Shown: positions 9,977-19,122 of the stretch, one piece after another
Layout of the letters: every line of letters begins with the position of its first letter
Position numbering within the stretch: the first letter of the stretch is position 1
Assembly (NCBI GenBank): GCA_002281575.1
Contig: NCGN01000013.1
Coordinates: forward strand, 1 to 64,000
Direction of reading: 5' to 3'
Length of the DNA: 64,000 bases
Source of the DNA: Sphingobacteriia bacterium 28-36-52
Lineage (GTDB): Bacteria; Bacteroidota; Bacteroidia; Chitinophagales; Chitinophagaceae
The notes under the pieces: model-generated
Told to the model about the DNA's origin: nothing
Database searches by the model: none
What the model saw: only the letters and a program-made list of their open reading frames with translations
Made by a program: the position numbers and the translations under genes

Positions 9977-10204
9977 TTAACCCTTTCGTAAGGCTTTTAT
10001 TGATTTGGATACCCAGACAATTGATATTACTATAAGAAAATATGCATTATTGTTTTTATGTATAATTATATCCCAAAAAAGGATGATAAATGATAAAATT
10101 GAAAGTATCAACTCTATTAAAATGAATCTATTTTTATAATAAATATTTAAAAAACCTACAATAATAAATAGAGTTAATGGTAAGACTAACGTATATATAT
10201 TCAT
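9977..10204 (-). CDS. Small two- or three-helix membrane protein
   Basis: 75 residues, nearly all hydrophobic: helices at roughly 3-20, 29-48 and 53-68 with a basic C-terminal tail (SKSIKALRKG). I recognise no family. It is followed in the same direction by nothing for 140 bp and is preceded by a small lipoprotein gene 29 bp upstream, with which it may be co-transcribed. The very AT-rich composition matches this accessory stretch. Confidence 0.5.
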   Translation of the reverse strand: MNIYTLVLPLTLFIIVGFLNIYYKNRFILIELILSILSFIILFWDIIIHKNNNAYFLIVISIVWVSKSIKALRKG

Positions 10205-10233
10205 TTTTTAATCAATTAAAAGTACAATACGTG

Positions 10234-10683
10234 TCAACACATAAGGCTGCACAAATCCAATAAATTACGGGGCCTGTTGTAGTGCAAACTAACAATCATG
10301 CTGTATAAGCTATTTCTTAAATAATAGTCAACCTCTGGATACTTTGAAGTTAAAAGTAATTTTATTTCTTCCATTTTATTTATTAGTAAATCGAACTCTT
10401 CATTGGAAATACCAGACTCTGTTTTTAATTCTGCAATATTCCCATTTTCTAAAGAATTTATTATTGTCTTTTTCTTTATTCCATTTTGTAAAATTCTTTT
10501 TGCAATTTGATTTCTTGTTTCTATCAATATTTTCAAATCAGATTTTAAATCTTTTGGTGAGTTTGATAGAATTTTGGTGTAGTTATCTAGTTTGCTAAAT
10601 AGACCATCCTTTTTTTGATCATCTTTTTTGCACGATGCGATAAATAATACCGATAGCAAAAGGAGGTTTCTTAGATAAATCAT
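10234..10683 (-). CDS. Putative small lipoprotein
   Basis: 149 residues with a lipoprotein signal: MIYLRNLLLLSVLFIASCKKDD, the lipobox being IASC with Cys18 as the lipidated residue. The mature part is a charged, helical domain with many Lys, Asn and Glu and no recognised motif. The lysine and aspartates just after the cysteine (KKDD) are a typical start for Bacteroidota lipoproteins. It is probably membrane-anchored. Function unknown. Confidence 0.6.
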   Translation of the reverse strand: MIYLRNLLLLSVLFIASCKKDDQKKDGLFSKLDNYTKILSNSPKDLKSDLKILIETRNQIAKRILQNGIKKKTIINSLENGNIAELKTESGISNEEFDLLINKMEEIKLLLTSKYPEVDYYLRNSLYSMIVSLHYNRPRNLLDLCSLMC

Positions 10684-11068
10684 ATTAATGTTTTGATATT
10701 TGAACTTACCTTCAGATTTAGTGCTGTGTCAGAATTTCCACTTTTGGAATTATTCTATTTGTGTTGTCATTTACCTAAAATATTCGCTCTCTTGGCTTGG
10801 TAATTTTTCAATAAAATATATCCAGTAAAAGACAAACCTAAAATTCCTTTTCCTTAGAAATCAAGGAACTTCACCAATTGGACATTTTTTTTTGTGAGTC
10901 TATTTATTTTTTTTATGAAGCAATAATTAACTAAATAGAATGATACTTTTTTGCTATAATTAAATAAGAAAATGATGCTGTTTTTTTAATATTATTCACG
11001 ATTCACAGAAGCTAGGACATAAAATTTGCTTTGCTGATTCGCCCCGCTTTGCATTACCCAAGAAACTT

Positions 11069-11094
11069 CGCACCGCGTGAACGGATTGCCTTCG
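11069..11094 (+). repeat. 26-bp direct repeat, left copy
   Basis: Begins CGCACCGCGTGAA and ends GATTGCCTTCG. An identical copy lies at 12685-12710, so the pair flanks the fic gene about 1.6 kb apart. The sequence around both copies is richer in GC than the neighbours. Confidence 0.85.
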
Positions 11095-11219
11095 TCAATG
11101 CACTTGGATTAGCTTCTCTGGAGTGGCTTAGCTGAAGGCAAGTAACCTGAACGAGCGTTTAGCTACAATTAATTGATGATACTCTGTGCTATAGGTATTA
11201 AGGTGGTCAATACAGAAAA

Positions 11220-11248
11220 AACTCCTAATTTTTTAAATTTTAGGAATT
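11220..11248. promoter_or_regulatory. Operator-like interrupted palindrome, distal
   Basis: 29 bp, AACTCCTAATTT - TTTAA - ATTTTAGGAATT. The outer arms AACTCCTAA/TTAGGAATT are complementary with one mismatch. It shares its left half exactly with the proximal palindrome at 11281, with 61 bp between starts. It could bind the C-terminal winged helix of the Fic protein; this is inference. Confidence 0.5.
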
Positions 11249-11261
11249 ATTGTGAATATTC

Positions 11262-11280
11262 AATTGGAAAATCTCCAATT
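11262..11280. promoter_or_regulatory. Short inverted repeat between the two fic palindromes
   Basis: AATTGGA - AAATC - TCCAATT, a perfect 7-bp stem with a 5-nt loop, touching the proximal palindrome at 11281. It may be an additional binding site or an RNA hairpin in the leader. Confidence 0.4.
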
Positions 11281-11309
11281 AACTCCTAATTTAGTAGAAA
11301 TTTGGAGTT
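11281..11309. promoter_or_regulatory. Operator-like interrupted palindrome, proximal to fic
   Basis: 29 bp, AACTCCTAATTT - AGTAG - AAATTTGGAGTT, with AACTCC/GGAGTT arms and an inner AATTT/AAATT pairing. It ends 3 bp before the fic ATG, where a bound protein would block transcription or the hairpin would mask the start codon. Its length and left arm equal those of the distal copy. Confidence 0.5.
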
Positions 11310-11312
11310 GTT

Positions 11313-12632
11313 ATGAAAAAGCCAGAAAAAGTGCCTATTGTGTCCAAGAATTTCGATTATGCTGGATTTCTTGAGAGTTTGAGTGGAGATCAGTTCAGGC
11401 TTTTGTTTGAACTCAACGATACAAAATACTATTACTATGATAAATGGAAGTATTTGGCAGCTGATTGGGGTATAAGCCCTCAGAAGCTTTGGTCTGCTGT
11501 TAAAACAGCGCGAATTGGGCAGAAATCATTAAATATATCACCAGCCTTAGGCTTTAGTTTCAAAATAAATATCCCTGCAGTTGTACAAGCGTATTTGCAC
11601 TCATTTGATTTGAACTTAGGAGGCAATCTCCAAAGTGATACTGTGATTCCTTCAGAAGACAAAGATCGCTATTTGATTAGTTCACTGATGGAAGAAGCAA
11701 TTGCTTCTAGCCAGTTAGAAGGCGCTGCAACTACCCGAAAAGTAGCTAAAGAAATGTTGGAGAACAACCGAAAGCCTCGTAACCAATCTGAACAAATGAT
11801 TTTGAATAATTACGAGGTGATGAAGTGGATTGTAGCAAATAAAGAGGAGCCTTTTACGATTGAAAGAATTAAAACACTTCAAGCGATTATTACAAAAGAT
11901 ACTATTCATGAAGATGAACCTGGGGCATTTAGAACCACTGATGATATCAATGTTGTAGATGTTCAAACAGGAGCAATATTATATACTCCTCCTGTAGCAA
12001 AGCAATTAGATGATCTTATGCATGCCCTCTGCCAATTCACAAATGATGAATTGAAATTTTCTTTCTTTCTACATCCGATTGCCAGAGGTATCATTAGCCA
12101 TTTCTTGATGGGGTATATTCACCCATTCCCAGACGGAAATGGAAGAACAGCTAGGGCCCTTTTTTATTGGTACTTGTTAAAAAATGGGTATTGGTTAATA
12201 GAGTACATGTCTGTTTCGCGAATCATTTTGAATTCCAAAGCTCAATATGCCAAGGCATATTTACATACGGAACAAGATGACAATGATTTAACTTATTTTA
12301 TTATCTACAATCTTAAATGTATTGACAAAGCCTTGGTTGAACTAAGGCATTACATTAAGAGAAAAACAGCAGAAAAACAAAATGCATTAACCCTGCTCAG
12401 GCACACAAGTTTTAATGAACGTCAGGTTATTATTTTGCAGGAACTTATGGTAGACTCAACATTGATTTTCACAGTACAGCAAGTACAAAATAAGTTTGGT
12501 GTTAGTAATCAAACAGCAAGAAATGATTTAAATGATCTTGCGGAACAAGGCATATTTGAAGAACGGAGATCAGGACACAGGATACAATTTTTGCCGAAAC
12601 CAGACTTTATGAAAAAGATTATGAAGAAATAG
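11313..12632 (+). CDS. Fic-domain protein with N-terminal inhibitory motif and C-terminal winged helix
   Basis: 439 residues. Fic enzymes usually transfer AMP from ATP to Ser, Thr or Tyr of a target. The active-site loop is complete: HPFPDGNGRTAR at 270-281, with the catalytic His270 and the GNGR nucleotide-binding end. An inhibitory helix motif S-x3-E-G is seen at Ser132-Gly137 (SSQLEG), which places it in the class with an internal N-terminal inhibitor. The C-terminal 70 residues form a winged-helix DNA-binding domain (TVQQVQNKFGVSNQTARNDLNDL). Two 29-bp palindromes precede the start, suggesting self-regulation. No separate antitoxin gene is next to it. Confidence 0.93.
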   Translation: MKKPEKVPIVSKNFDYAGFLESLSGDQFRLLFELNDTKYYYYDKWKYLAADWGISPQKLWSAVKTARIGQKSLNISPALGFSFKINIPAVVQAYLHSFDLNLGGNLQSDTVIPSEDKDRYLISSLMEEAIASSQLEGAATTRKVAKEMLENNRKPRNQSEQMILNNYEVMKWIVANKEEPFTIERIKTLQAIITKDTIHEDEPGAFRTTDDINVVDVQTGAILYTPPVAKQLDDLMHALCQFTNDELKFSFFLHPIARGIISHFLMGYIHPFPDGNGRTARALFYWYLLKNGYWLIEYMSVSRIILNSKAQYAKAYLHTEQDDNDLTYFIIYNLKCIDKALVELRHYIKRKTAEKQNALTLLRHTSFNERQVIILQELMVDSTLIFTVQQVQNKFGVSNQTARNDLNDLAEQGIFEERRSGHRIQFLPKPDFMKKIMKK

Positions 12633-12684
12633 GCGAGAAGGTAAATTGTAGGTTCTTTTCTAAGTTGGATTGCCTTCGGCCATC

Positions 12685-12710
12685 CGCACCGCGTGAACGG
12701 ATTGCCTTCG
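12685..12710 (+). repeat. 26-bp direct repeat, right copy
   Basis: Identical to 11069-11094. Its last 12 bases plus two more also occur just upstream at 12667-12680 (GGATTGCCTTCGGC, repeated at 12699-12712), so this side is a partial tandem. Confidence 0.85.
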
Positions 12711-12716
12711 GCAACT

Positions 12717-12779
12717 TGGCTGTTTTGTTTTAGTCACTTAGGCGAATGAATTCGCCACGTTCCTAAAACAAAACAGCCA
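12717..12779. repeat. 17-bp perfect inverted repeat between fic and tRNA-Gln
   Basis: Arms TGGCTGTTTTGTTTTAG (12717-12733) and its exact complement at 12763-12779, enclosing a smaller hairpin GGCGAA-TGAA-TTCGCC (12741-12756). The right arm doubles as the T-rich tail of the minus-strand tRNA-Gln terminator. Could act as a two-way terminator between converging fic and tRNA-Gln. Confidence 0.75.
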
Positions 12780-12796
12780 CTCGCTGCGCGAGTGGC
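12764..12796 (-). terminator. Intrinsic terminator of tRNA-Gln
   Basis: Read on the minus strand: a 9-bp perfect stem GCCACTCGC/GCGAGTGGC with a 3-nt loop (12776-12796), followed by TGTTTTGTTTTA. It lies 6 bp after the tRNA 3' end. Confidence 0.8.
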
Positions 12797-12801
12797 GTTT
12801 G

Positions 12802-12872
12802 TTGCCCGACCTGGATTCGAACCAAGACATACTGAACCAAAATCAGTTGTACTACCCTTATACTATCAGGCA
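12802..12872 (-). tRNA. tRNA-Gln (anticodon TTG)
   Basis: 71 nt on the minus strand. Acceptor arms TGCCTGA/TCGGGCA pair over 7 bp (one wobble), the anticodon stem ACTGA/TCAGT encloses TTTTGGT with anticodon TTG, and the T-arm contains GGTTCGAATCC. Its 3' end points at the fic region, the usual orientation when a tRNA serves as an integration site. Confidence 0.92.
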
Positions 12873-12979
12873 ATCCGACCCATTCTTTTGGAATGGGCTG
12901 CAAAAATAAGACTAGGAGTCAATTGTTCCAAATTTTTTAATTCAAAAAAGCCGTTTTTCTTTCAAAAATCAATTGTTTT

Positions 12980-15598
12980 TTACACACCTGACTCCCTGTC
13001 TTTCAATTCTTTAATCTTATCTAAAGCCCCTGCTACTACATCGCACATGATGGTATAAAGTGCCCCTGGTTTGTAATTGGCGTAAATATGTTCCAATGCC
13101 AAATTTTCATTGGCTATTACTGTTTGAGGGATGTTGGGATTGACCGAATTAACCCCTTCTTGCAATAAAGCAATAATTTCTTCGGCTGTTCTACCTCGTA
13201 GGTTCTTATCGCAACGGATAATGATTTCGTCAAAATAAGCGGCGGATATGCTCCCTAATTCACGAATATCCTCATCCCTTCTATCGCCTGTTCCACTGAT
13301 GACTCCTACTTTATAGGGGTAGTCTAATTGCTCCACAAACTGGCAAAGTAATTTTAATCCATGTGGGTTATGCGCAAAATCTGCCAAAAAAGTGAAATGC
13401 TTAAAATGGAAAAAATTCAATCGACCTGGTGTAGTAATGCTGCTAGAAATAAAAGTTTGTAATCCTGTTCTGATGTCTTCAATGGTAATGCTCTTAAATA
13501 AATAAGTTGCCATTACACTGGGTAAGCAGTTGGCAATATTGTGCACTGCTTTTCCCTCAAAAGTTACTGGGATGTCTTTTACATGGCATACCCTTATTTT
13601 CCAAGTTCCTTTTAATATGCTGATGTATCCATTTTCATATACCGTTGCTAAGCCACCTTTTTTACAATGTTCTTCTATGCGTGGATTGTTCTCGTCCATA
13701 CTAAACAATGCCACATTGCATTTAAGGTCTTTTTTCATGGCATACACCAAATCGTCTTCCGCATTCAATACCGCATAACCATGTGGATATACCGTTTCTG
13801 GTACCACTGCTTTAACACGGGCCATTTGTTCTACGCTGTTGATGCCACCCAAACCAATATGATCACTGGCTACATTGGTTACGATGCCTACATCACAATG
13901 TTCAAATGCCAATCCGTTTTTTAGTATACCGCCTCTGGCACATTCTAACACGGCAAAATCTACGGTGGGATCTTTTAAAACAAACTGTGCCGAAATGGGG
14001 CCGGTACAATCCCCCTTCATTAATAACTGATTTTGTATGTAAACCCCATCACTAGTAGTATAGCCTACTTTTTTACCTGCAGTTTTAGAAATATGCGCAG
14101 TTAATCGAGTAGTAGTGGTTTTACCATTGGTACCCGTAATGGCAATAATGGGAATTCTGCCATTGCTTCTATCGGGGAACAACATATCAATTACTGGCTC
14201 TGCTACATTTCTACCCAAGCCTTCAGTGGGGTCTATATGCATTCTAAATCCTGGGGCTGCGTTCACTTCTAAAATGGCGCCCCCATTAGATGAAACAGGT
14301 GTTTGTAAATCTTGCGCCATAATATCAATGCCGCAAATGTCTAAGCCAATGATTTTGGCAATACGTTCGCACATCACAATATTTTCTGGATGCACTTCGT
14401 CTGTAACATCTGTTGATGTGCCACCTGTAGATAAATTGGCCGTTGTTTTTAATAACACTAATTCTCCGGTAGGTGGAATGGTATCTAGTGTGTATCCTTT
14501 TTCGTCCAGCATTTTCATAGTGCTGTCGTCTACGGTAATTTGAGTCAATACTTTCTCGTGCCCATATCCTCTTCGTGGATCTTTATTGGTTTCATCAATG
14601 AGCCATTGAATGGTATGCACACCATCTCCAACTACAGATGCAGGTGTTCTTAATGCTGCACAAATGAATTTATAATTGATCACTAAAATTCTAAAATCGA
14701 ATCCAGTAATAAATTTTTCTACAATCACCGAGCGACCGTAAAGTTTGGCGCTTTCAAATGCTTTTTCTGCTTGTTCCCAAGTAGTAATATTGGTAGTGTT
14801 ACCTTTGCCGTGATTGCCATCAATTGGTTTAATTACTAATGGATAACCAAATTTTTCAACTGCTTCTTCTAATCCTGCAATGGTTCTAACAACAGTCCCT
14901 CTTGGAACAGGAATTTCAGCAGCCCCTAATAAATTTTTGGTTTCTTCTTTATCGCATGCAATATCCACAGCAATATTTCCTGTAGTAGAAGCAATGGTTG
15001 CGCGAATTCTTTTTTGATTTACCCCATAACCCAATTGAACCAAACTATGTTTGTTCAATCTTAAATGCGGAATGCCTCTTTTGGCCGCTTCTTCAACAAT
15101 ACAACCTGTAGAAGGTCCTAATCGAGTATCCTCTCTAATTTCTCTTAACTGTTGTATGTCTTCGCTTAAATCATAAGCAGTGCCTTCTGTTAATGCTTCT
15201 GCAATTTTTACAGCAGCTTTTGCTGCATAAATACCCGCATCTTCCTCTAAATAACTGATGACTACAAAATATTTTCCTGGCTCGCCGGTTCCCCTAGTTC
15301 TTCCAAATCCGGTATTCATTCCAGCCAGTGTTTGTAATTCTAGTGCAATATGCTCAATCACATGCCCCATCCAAGTGCCTTCTGCTACTCGTTTAAAAAA
15401 TCCGCCAGGTTCACCTACACTGCAACGATGTGCATACATACTTGGAAATAATGCCGCCAATCTATCTCCAAATCCATCAATGGTATTGGTGGGTCTTTGC
15501 TCCATTTCTTGCAAATCCAATTTCATTTGAATCAGCTTTGTTCTACGTATGCTCCAATAATTGGGGCCTCTTAATATTTTTAATTCCTCTATTTTCAT
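12980..15598 (-). CDS. cphA: Cyanophycin synthetase
   Basis: 872 residues, full length for CphA1. The enzyme polymerises Asp and Arg into the nitrogen reserve cyanophycin using ATP. The start MKIEELKILRGPNYWS and the N-terminal domain match the family. The ATP-grasp domain (about 200-480) includes KPIDGNHGKGNTTN. The Mur-ligase-like domain starts with the P-loop ITGTNGKTTTTRL near 490, and later shows TNVASDHIGLGG, DFAHNPHG and ISGTGDRRDED. It diverges from cyanophycinase across a 94-bp spacer, so the two are probably controlled together. All catalytic loops appear intact. Confidence 0.96.
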   Translation of the reverse strand: MKIEELKILRGPNYWSIRRTKLIQMKLDLQEMEQRPTNTIDGFGDRLAALFPSMYAHRCSVGEPGGFFKRVAEGTWMGHVIEHIALELQTLAGMNTGFGRTRGTGEPGKYFVVISYLEEDAGIYAAKAAVKIAEALTEGTAYDLSEDIQQLREIREDTRLGPSTGCIVEEAAKRGIPHLRLNKHSLVQLGYGVNQKRIRATIASTTGNIAVDIACDKEETKNLLGAAEIPVPRGTVVRTIAGLEEAVEKFGYPLVIKPIDGNHGKGNTTNITTWEQAEKAFESAKLYGRSVIVEKFITGFDFRILVINYKFICAALRTPASVVGDGVHTIQWLIDETNKDPRRGYGHEKVLTQITVDDSTMKMLDEKGYTLDTIPPTGELVLLKTTANLSTGGTSTDVTDEVHPENIVMCERIAKIIGLDICGIDIMAQDLQTPVSSNGGAILEVNAAPGFRMHIDPTEGLGRNVAEPVIDMLFPDRSNGRIPIIAITGTNGKTTTTRLTAHISKTAGKKVGYTTSDGVYIQNQLLMKGDCTGPISAQFVLKDPTVDFAVLECARGGILKNGLAFEHCDVGIVTNVASDHIGLGGINSVEQMARVKAVVPETVYPHGYAVLNAEDDLVYAMKKDLKCNVALFSMDENNPRIEEHCKKGGLATVYENGYISILKGTWKIRVCHVKDIPVTFEGKAVHNIANCLPSVMATYLFKSITIEDIRTGLQTFISSSITTPGRLNFFHFKHFTFLADFAHNPHGLKLLCQFVEQLDYPYKVGVISGTGDRRDEDIRELGSISAAYFDEIIIRCDKNLRGRTAEEIIALLQEGVNSVNPNIPQTVIANENLALEHIYANYKPGALYTIMCDVVAGALDKIKELKDRESGV

Positions 15599-15692
15599 AT
15601 ACCATTATTTGGGGAACATTGAATATATTGAATTTTTGTATATGCGGGGGGAAATCAAAAGGCTTATTTTTGTTGAACGATAATAGTAAAGC

Positions 15693-16583
15693 ATGCAAAT
15701 TCCAAAAGGTAAATTAATCGCCATCGGTGGCGCAGAAGATAAAGGGTCAGATTTAGAGAAAGGGGCTATTTTTAGAAACAACCTTAATTTTTTTGAACTA
15801 GGAATATTGAGGCGAATTGTAGCAGAGGCGGGGGGATCAGATGCCAATATAGAAGTAATTACTACGGCTTCTACTATTCCTTACGAAGTGGGTGAAAATT
15901 ACTTGGATGCATTTGGTAAAATTGGTTGCACCAATGTTCATATTATTCATATCAGAAATAGGGAAGACGCCCAAAAACCCGAATACATTGAAAGAATTCA
16001 ACAATGTAATTGTGTGATGTTTAGCGGGGGCAATCAGTTAAGATTAACTACCATTTTTGGTGGAACTCGTTTTCTAGATATCATACAAGAAAGATATCGC
16101 AAAGAAAATTTTGTAATAGCGGGTACTTCTGCTGGTGCAATGGCCATGAGCAGTACCATGATTTATGAGGGAAATGCTACTCGTGCCCATTTAAAGGGGG
16201 AAGTAAAAATTACAACTGGTTTGGGTTTTATGGATGGGGTTATTTTTGATTCTCATTTCGAAAAAAGAGGCCGTTTTGCAAGATTGGCTCAGGCTGTTTC
16301 AGCCAACCCTTCTTGTATTGGTATTGGATTAGGAGAAGATACAGGTATGCTTATTACCCAAGGCAACAACATGGAAGCTATTGGAAGTGGTCCTGTAATT
16401 ATAGTAGATGGTCATGATGTAAAACACAGCAACTTAGCAGACATTCCTGAAGGCAATCCGTTAAGTATTGAAAATTTGCATGTTCATTTTTGTGCAAAGG
16501 GTAATGGGTTCAAAGTAAAGGAAAGAACTTTTGTTGAATTGATGGGAGAACATACCACTCCTGTAATGACAGATATTTATTAG
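15693..16583 (+). CDS. cphB: Cyanophycinase
   Basis: 296 residues; serine-type exopeptidase of family S51 that cuts cyanophycin to beta-Asp-Arg dipeptides. The nucleophile is Ser146 in GTSAGAMAMS, with IGGAEDKG near the N-terminus, FSGGNQLRL before the nucleophile, FDSHFEKRGRFARL (substrate/catalytic His region) and GIGLGEDTGM after it. No signal peptide, so it acts in the cytoplasm on stored polymer. Length and motif order are as in characterised CphB. A TAttTTTG -7 box is seen at 15665-15672. Confidence 0.95.
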   Translation: MQIPKGKLIAIGGAEDKGSDLEKGAIFRNNLNFFELGILRRIVAEAGGSDANIEVITTASTIPYEVGENYLDAFGKIGCTNVHIIHIRNREDAQKPEYIERIQQCNCVMFSGGNQLRLTTIFGGTRFLDIIQERYRKENFVIAGTSAGAMAMSSTMIYEGNATRAHLKGEVKITTGLGFMDGVIFDSHFEKRGRFARLAQAVSANPSCIGIGLGEDTGMLITQGNNMEAIGSGPVIIVDGHDVKHSNLADIPEGNPLSIENLHVHFCAKGNGFKVKERTFVELMGEHTTPVMTDIY

Positions 16584-16626
16584 AAGGTTCTAGATAGTTC
16601 CTTTAAATTGTACAAAATTACTTGCC

Positions 16627-17304
16627 ATGAAAAAATGGACCGTTTTATCTCTATTTGTTGCTTCAATTTTGCTCATGAGTTTTACTTTAAATAAAAAGAA
16701 AAAAGTAATCTTTTTTGGAGATTCTATTACTCAAATGGGTGCTGGCCCTGGCGGGTATATTCGTTTAATAGAAGACCTTATAAAAGCCGATAATCAAGCA
16801 GATGATTTTGAATTAATAGGTGCAGGAATTAGTGGCAATAAAGTGACCGATTTGTTTTTGCGTTTAGAAAAAGATGTACTAAGTAAACAACCAGATATCG
16901 TAGTTATTTATGTTGGTATTAACGATGTATGGCATAAACGCTTAGCTGGTACTGGAACCGATTACGTAAAATTTGCCGAGTTCTACGATGTGATTGTTAA
17001 AAAATTACAAGCGGCTAAAATAAAAGTGTTGGTATGTACCCCTTCTGTTATTGGAGAACGAAAAGATAACTCTAATGAGCAAGATGGGGAGTTAAATATG
17101 TACAGCAATTGGTTGCGCTATTATGCCAAAACCAATCAATTAACTTGTGTAGATTTAAGAACTGAATTCCAAAACTACCTTATAGCAAACAACCCTTCCA
17201 ATGAAGAGAAAGGGTTGTTAACTTCTGACCGTGTACATTTAAATGCAAAGGGTAATTTATTGGTTGCTCAAGCTGTTTGGAAAGAGCTAAAAACCATTAA
17301 ATAA
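16627..17304 (+). CDS. Exported SGNH/GDSL-type esterase or lipase
   Basis: 225 residues with an N-terminal signal or anchor ([20 protein letters not shown]). Block [11 protein letters not shown] holds the nucleophilic Ser, block II the Gly of GAGISGNKV, block [12 protein letters not shown] the Asn, and block V DRVHLN gives the Asp and His. All four SGNH residues are present. The substrate is open: family members deacetylate sugars or cleave esters. Its end overlaps the convergent tyrS gene by 8 bp. Confidence 0.88.
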   Translation: MKKWTVLSLFVASILLMSFTLNKKKKVIFFGDSITQMGAGPGGYIRLIEDLIKADNQADDFELIGAGISGNKVTDLFLRLEKDVLSKQPDIVVIYVGINDVWHKRLAGTGTDYVKFAEFYDVIVKKLQAAKIKVLVCTPSVIGERKDNSNEQDGELNMYSNWLRYYAKTNQLTCVDLRTEFQNYLIANNPSNEEKGLLTSDRVHLNAKGNLLVAQAVWKELKTIK

Positions 17305-18580
17305 CTTTTAGTAAGAAATAGTTTTTCTTTCCTTTTTGTACCAAAATATATTTGTCTTGCAGCAAGTCTTCTTTTGATACTAAGGTCTTATCTGCAGTCA
17401 ATTTTTCTTTGTTGATGGCTACACCCCCGGCTGCTAATAGTTTTTTTGCTTCTCCCTTACTTGGCGTAATAGCGGAATCTGCTAATAAACTGATGAGGTC
17501 GTACCCTTCTTCAATTTTATTCCTTTCTATTTCTGCGGTGGGTACACCTTCCATTACTTGCAATAATTGTTTTTCATTTAATGATGTCAATAATTCAGTA
17601 GAAGCGTTGCCGAATAAAATATCTGATGCTTTTACTGCAAATTCATAGTCTTCTTTACTGTGTACAAAGCAGGTGATTTCTTCTGCCAATTTTTTCTGCA
17701 ATGCTCTTGCGTGAGGCGCCGTTGCATGGTCTATAATCAGTTGATCTATTTCTTCTTTTGGTAAAAGAGTAAAAATTTTGATCCACTTGGTGGCGTCTTC
17801 ATCACTTGCATTCAACCAGAATTGGTAAAACTGATAAGGGGATGTTTTTTCTGGATCTAACCAAACATTGCCTCTTTCTGTTTTTCCAAATTTGCCGCCA
17901 TCGGCTTTTGTAAGTAATGGACAGGTAAAAGCAAATGCTTCTCCGCCTGCTTTTCTTCTGATGATTTCGGTGCCCGTTACAATATTGCCCCATTGGTCAC
18001 TACCACCCATTTGCAATTTGCAGTTTTTGTTTTGGTACAACCAGTAAAAATCATAACCCTGAATCAATTGGTAAGTAAACTCCGTAAAACTCATGCCTGT
18101 ATTGCCATCCAATCTTTTTCTTACACTGTCTTTACTCATCATGTAATTCACTGTAATATGCTTGCCTACATCTCTAATAAAATGTAAAAAACTAAAATCT
18201 TTAAACCAATCATAGTTGTTGACCATTTCAGCTTTATTAGGAGCATCTCCGGTAAAGTCTAAAAACTTGCTCAGTTGTTTTTTGATGCCAGCTAAATTGT
18301 GTTGCAAAGTTTCTTCGCTCAATAAATTTCTTTCTTCACTTTTAAAACTCGGATCTCCAATCATTCCTGTTGCCCCGCCTACTAATGCATAAGGTTTGTG
18401 TCCAGCTTTTTGTAAATGAACTAATAATAGAATAGGAACCAAGCTTCCAATATGCAAACTGTCTGAAGTTGGGTCAAAGCCAATATAGCCCGACACCATT
18501 TCTTTGTTTAATAATTCTTCTGTACCCGGCATAATATCTTGGAGCATTCCTCTCCAACGTAATTCCTCAACTAAATTCAT
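17297..18580 (-). CDS. tyrS: Tyrosyl-tRNA synthetase
   Basis: 427 residues from the ATG at 18580; the frame stays open upstream but that part reads as non-coding and overlaps the divergent RDD gene. Class I signature HIGH appears as LHIGSL in [13 protein letters not shown], the KMSKS-type loop is [12 protein letters not shown], and the tyrosine pocket [25 protein letters not shown] region is clear. The C-terminal S4-like RNA-binding domain ([19 protein letters not shown]) is present. It charges tRNA-Tyr; one such tRNA lies at 23577. Confidence 0.96.
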   Translation of the reverse strand: MNLVEELRWRGMLQDIMPGTEELLNKEMVSGYIGFDPTSDSLHIGSLVPILLLVHLQKAGHKPYALVGGATGMIGDPSFKSEERNLLSEETLQHNLAGIKKQLSKFLDFTGDAPNKAEMVNNYDWFKDFSFLHFIRDVGKHITVNYMMSKDSVRKRLDGNTGMSFTEFTYQLIQGYDFYWLYQNKNCKLQMGGSDQWGNIVTGTEIIRRKAGGEAFAFTCPLLTKADGGKFGKTERGNVWLDPEKTSPYQFYQFWLNASDEDATKWIKIFTLLPKEEIDQLIIDHATAPHARALQKKLAEEITCFVHSKEDYEFAVKASDILFGNASTELLTSLNEKQLLQVMEGVPTAEIERNKIEEGYDLISLLADSAITPSKGEAKKLLAAGGVAINKEKLTADKTLVSKEDLLQDKYILVQKGKKNYFLLKVI

Positions 18581-18653
18581 CGCGTTCAAATTTGAGTGGC
18601 AAATGTACAAAAGATACCCGCATGGAATCAATGCCTTAATTTTGTTCGGTAAA

Positions 18654-19049
18654 ATGGTATTTATGATAAAAGTTGGCGACGGCACACGCGCACTTAATTT
18701 TTTTATTGACACGATCTTGTTGACCATATTAGCAATGCTGTTATTTAGATGGTATAATTTTTATGTGGTTTATTGGAGATATACCCCCTTGCATTTTGGT
18801 TGGTTCTTTTTCCCCACTATGTTTGGCTACTATAGTTTTTTTGAACTCATTTTTGCAAAAACACCTGGTAAATGGTTCACCCATTCAAGGGTGGTAGCTA
18901 AAAATGGGATCAAAGCTTCTTGGTATATGATTTTATTAAGAAGTATGTTAAGACTTTCTATTGTAGACCTTTTTTTTGGTCCTTTTTTAGGGGGGCCTTT
19001 GCATGATTTTGCCAGCTCAACAACGGTTGTTCAAGATCCTACTCATTAA
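18654..19049 (+). CDS. RDD-family membrane protein
   Basis: 131 residues from the ATG at 18654 (129 from the next ATG at 18663). The name-giving residues are visible: Arg and Asp in [14 protein letters not shown] and the Asp of SIVDLFFGP in the last helix. There are three hydrophobic segments, with the loop [18 protein letters not shown] typical of the family. RDD proteins are poorly defined membrane proteins, some linked to ion transport. It diverges from tyrS. Confidence 0.85.
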   Translation: MVFMIKVGDGTRALNFFIDTILLTILAMLLFRWYNFYVVYWRYTPLHFGWFFFPTMFGYYSFFELIFAKTPGKWFTHSRVVAKNGIKASWYMILLRSMLRLSIVDLFFGPFLGGPLHDFASSTTVVQDPTH

Positions 19050-19122
19050 TTGATTTCGCAAATCGCAACAACTTCGCTGGCCATTTGTAGTATTTTTGTA
19101 TTTCATTTTTGAAAGCAGCATT

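Larger units (their letters stand above)
10684..11312. other. 629-bp non-coding region upstream of fic
   Basis: No convincing gene. The left 350 bp are AT-rich with poly-T and poly-A tracts. From 11030 to about 11160 the composition changes to a GC-richer block that contains one copy of a 26-bp repeat found again after fic. From 11220 to the fic start there is a cluster of interrupted palindromes that look like operators. Confidence 0.6.

Noticed and set aside
11313-12632. Fic-antitoxin (fic plus separate fiT/vbhA-like gene) pair
   Set aside because: No small antitoxin frame with the S-x3-E-G motif is adjacent; the motif is inside the Fic protein itself.
12792-13058. 88-residue plus-strand frame downstream of fic
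   Set aside because: It runs through tRNA-Gln antisense and into the end of cphA; no protein features.
14115-14543. 142-residue plus-strand frame inside cphA
   Set aside because: Antisense shadow in the cphA P-loop region; composition typical of a mirror frame.
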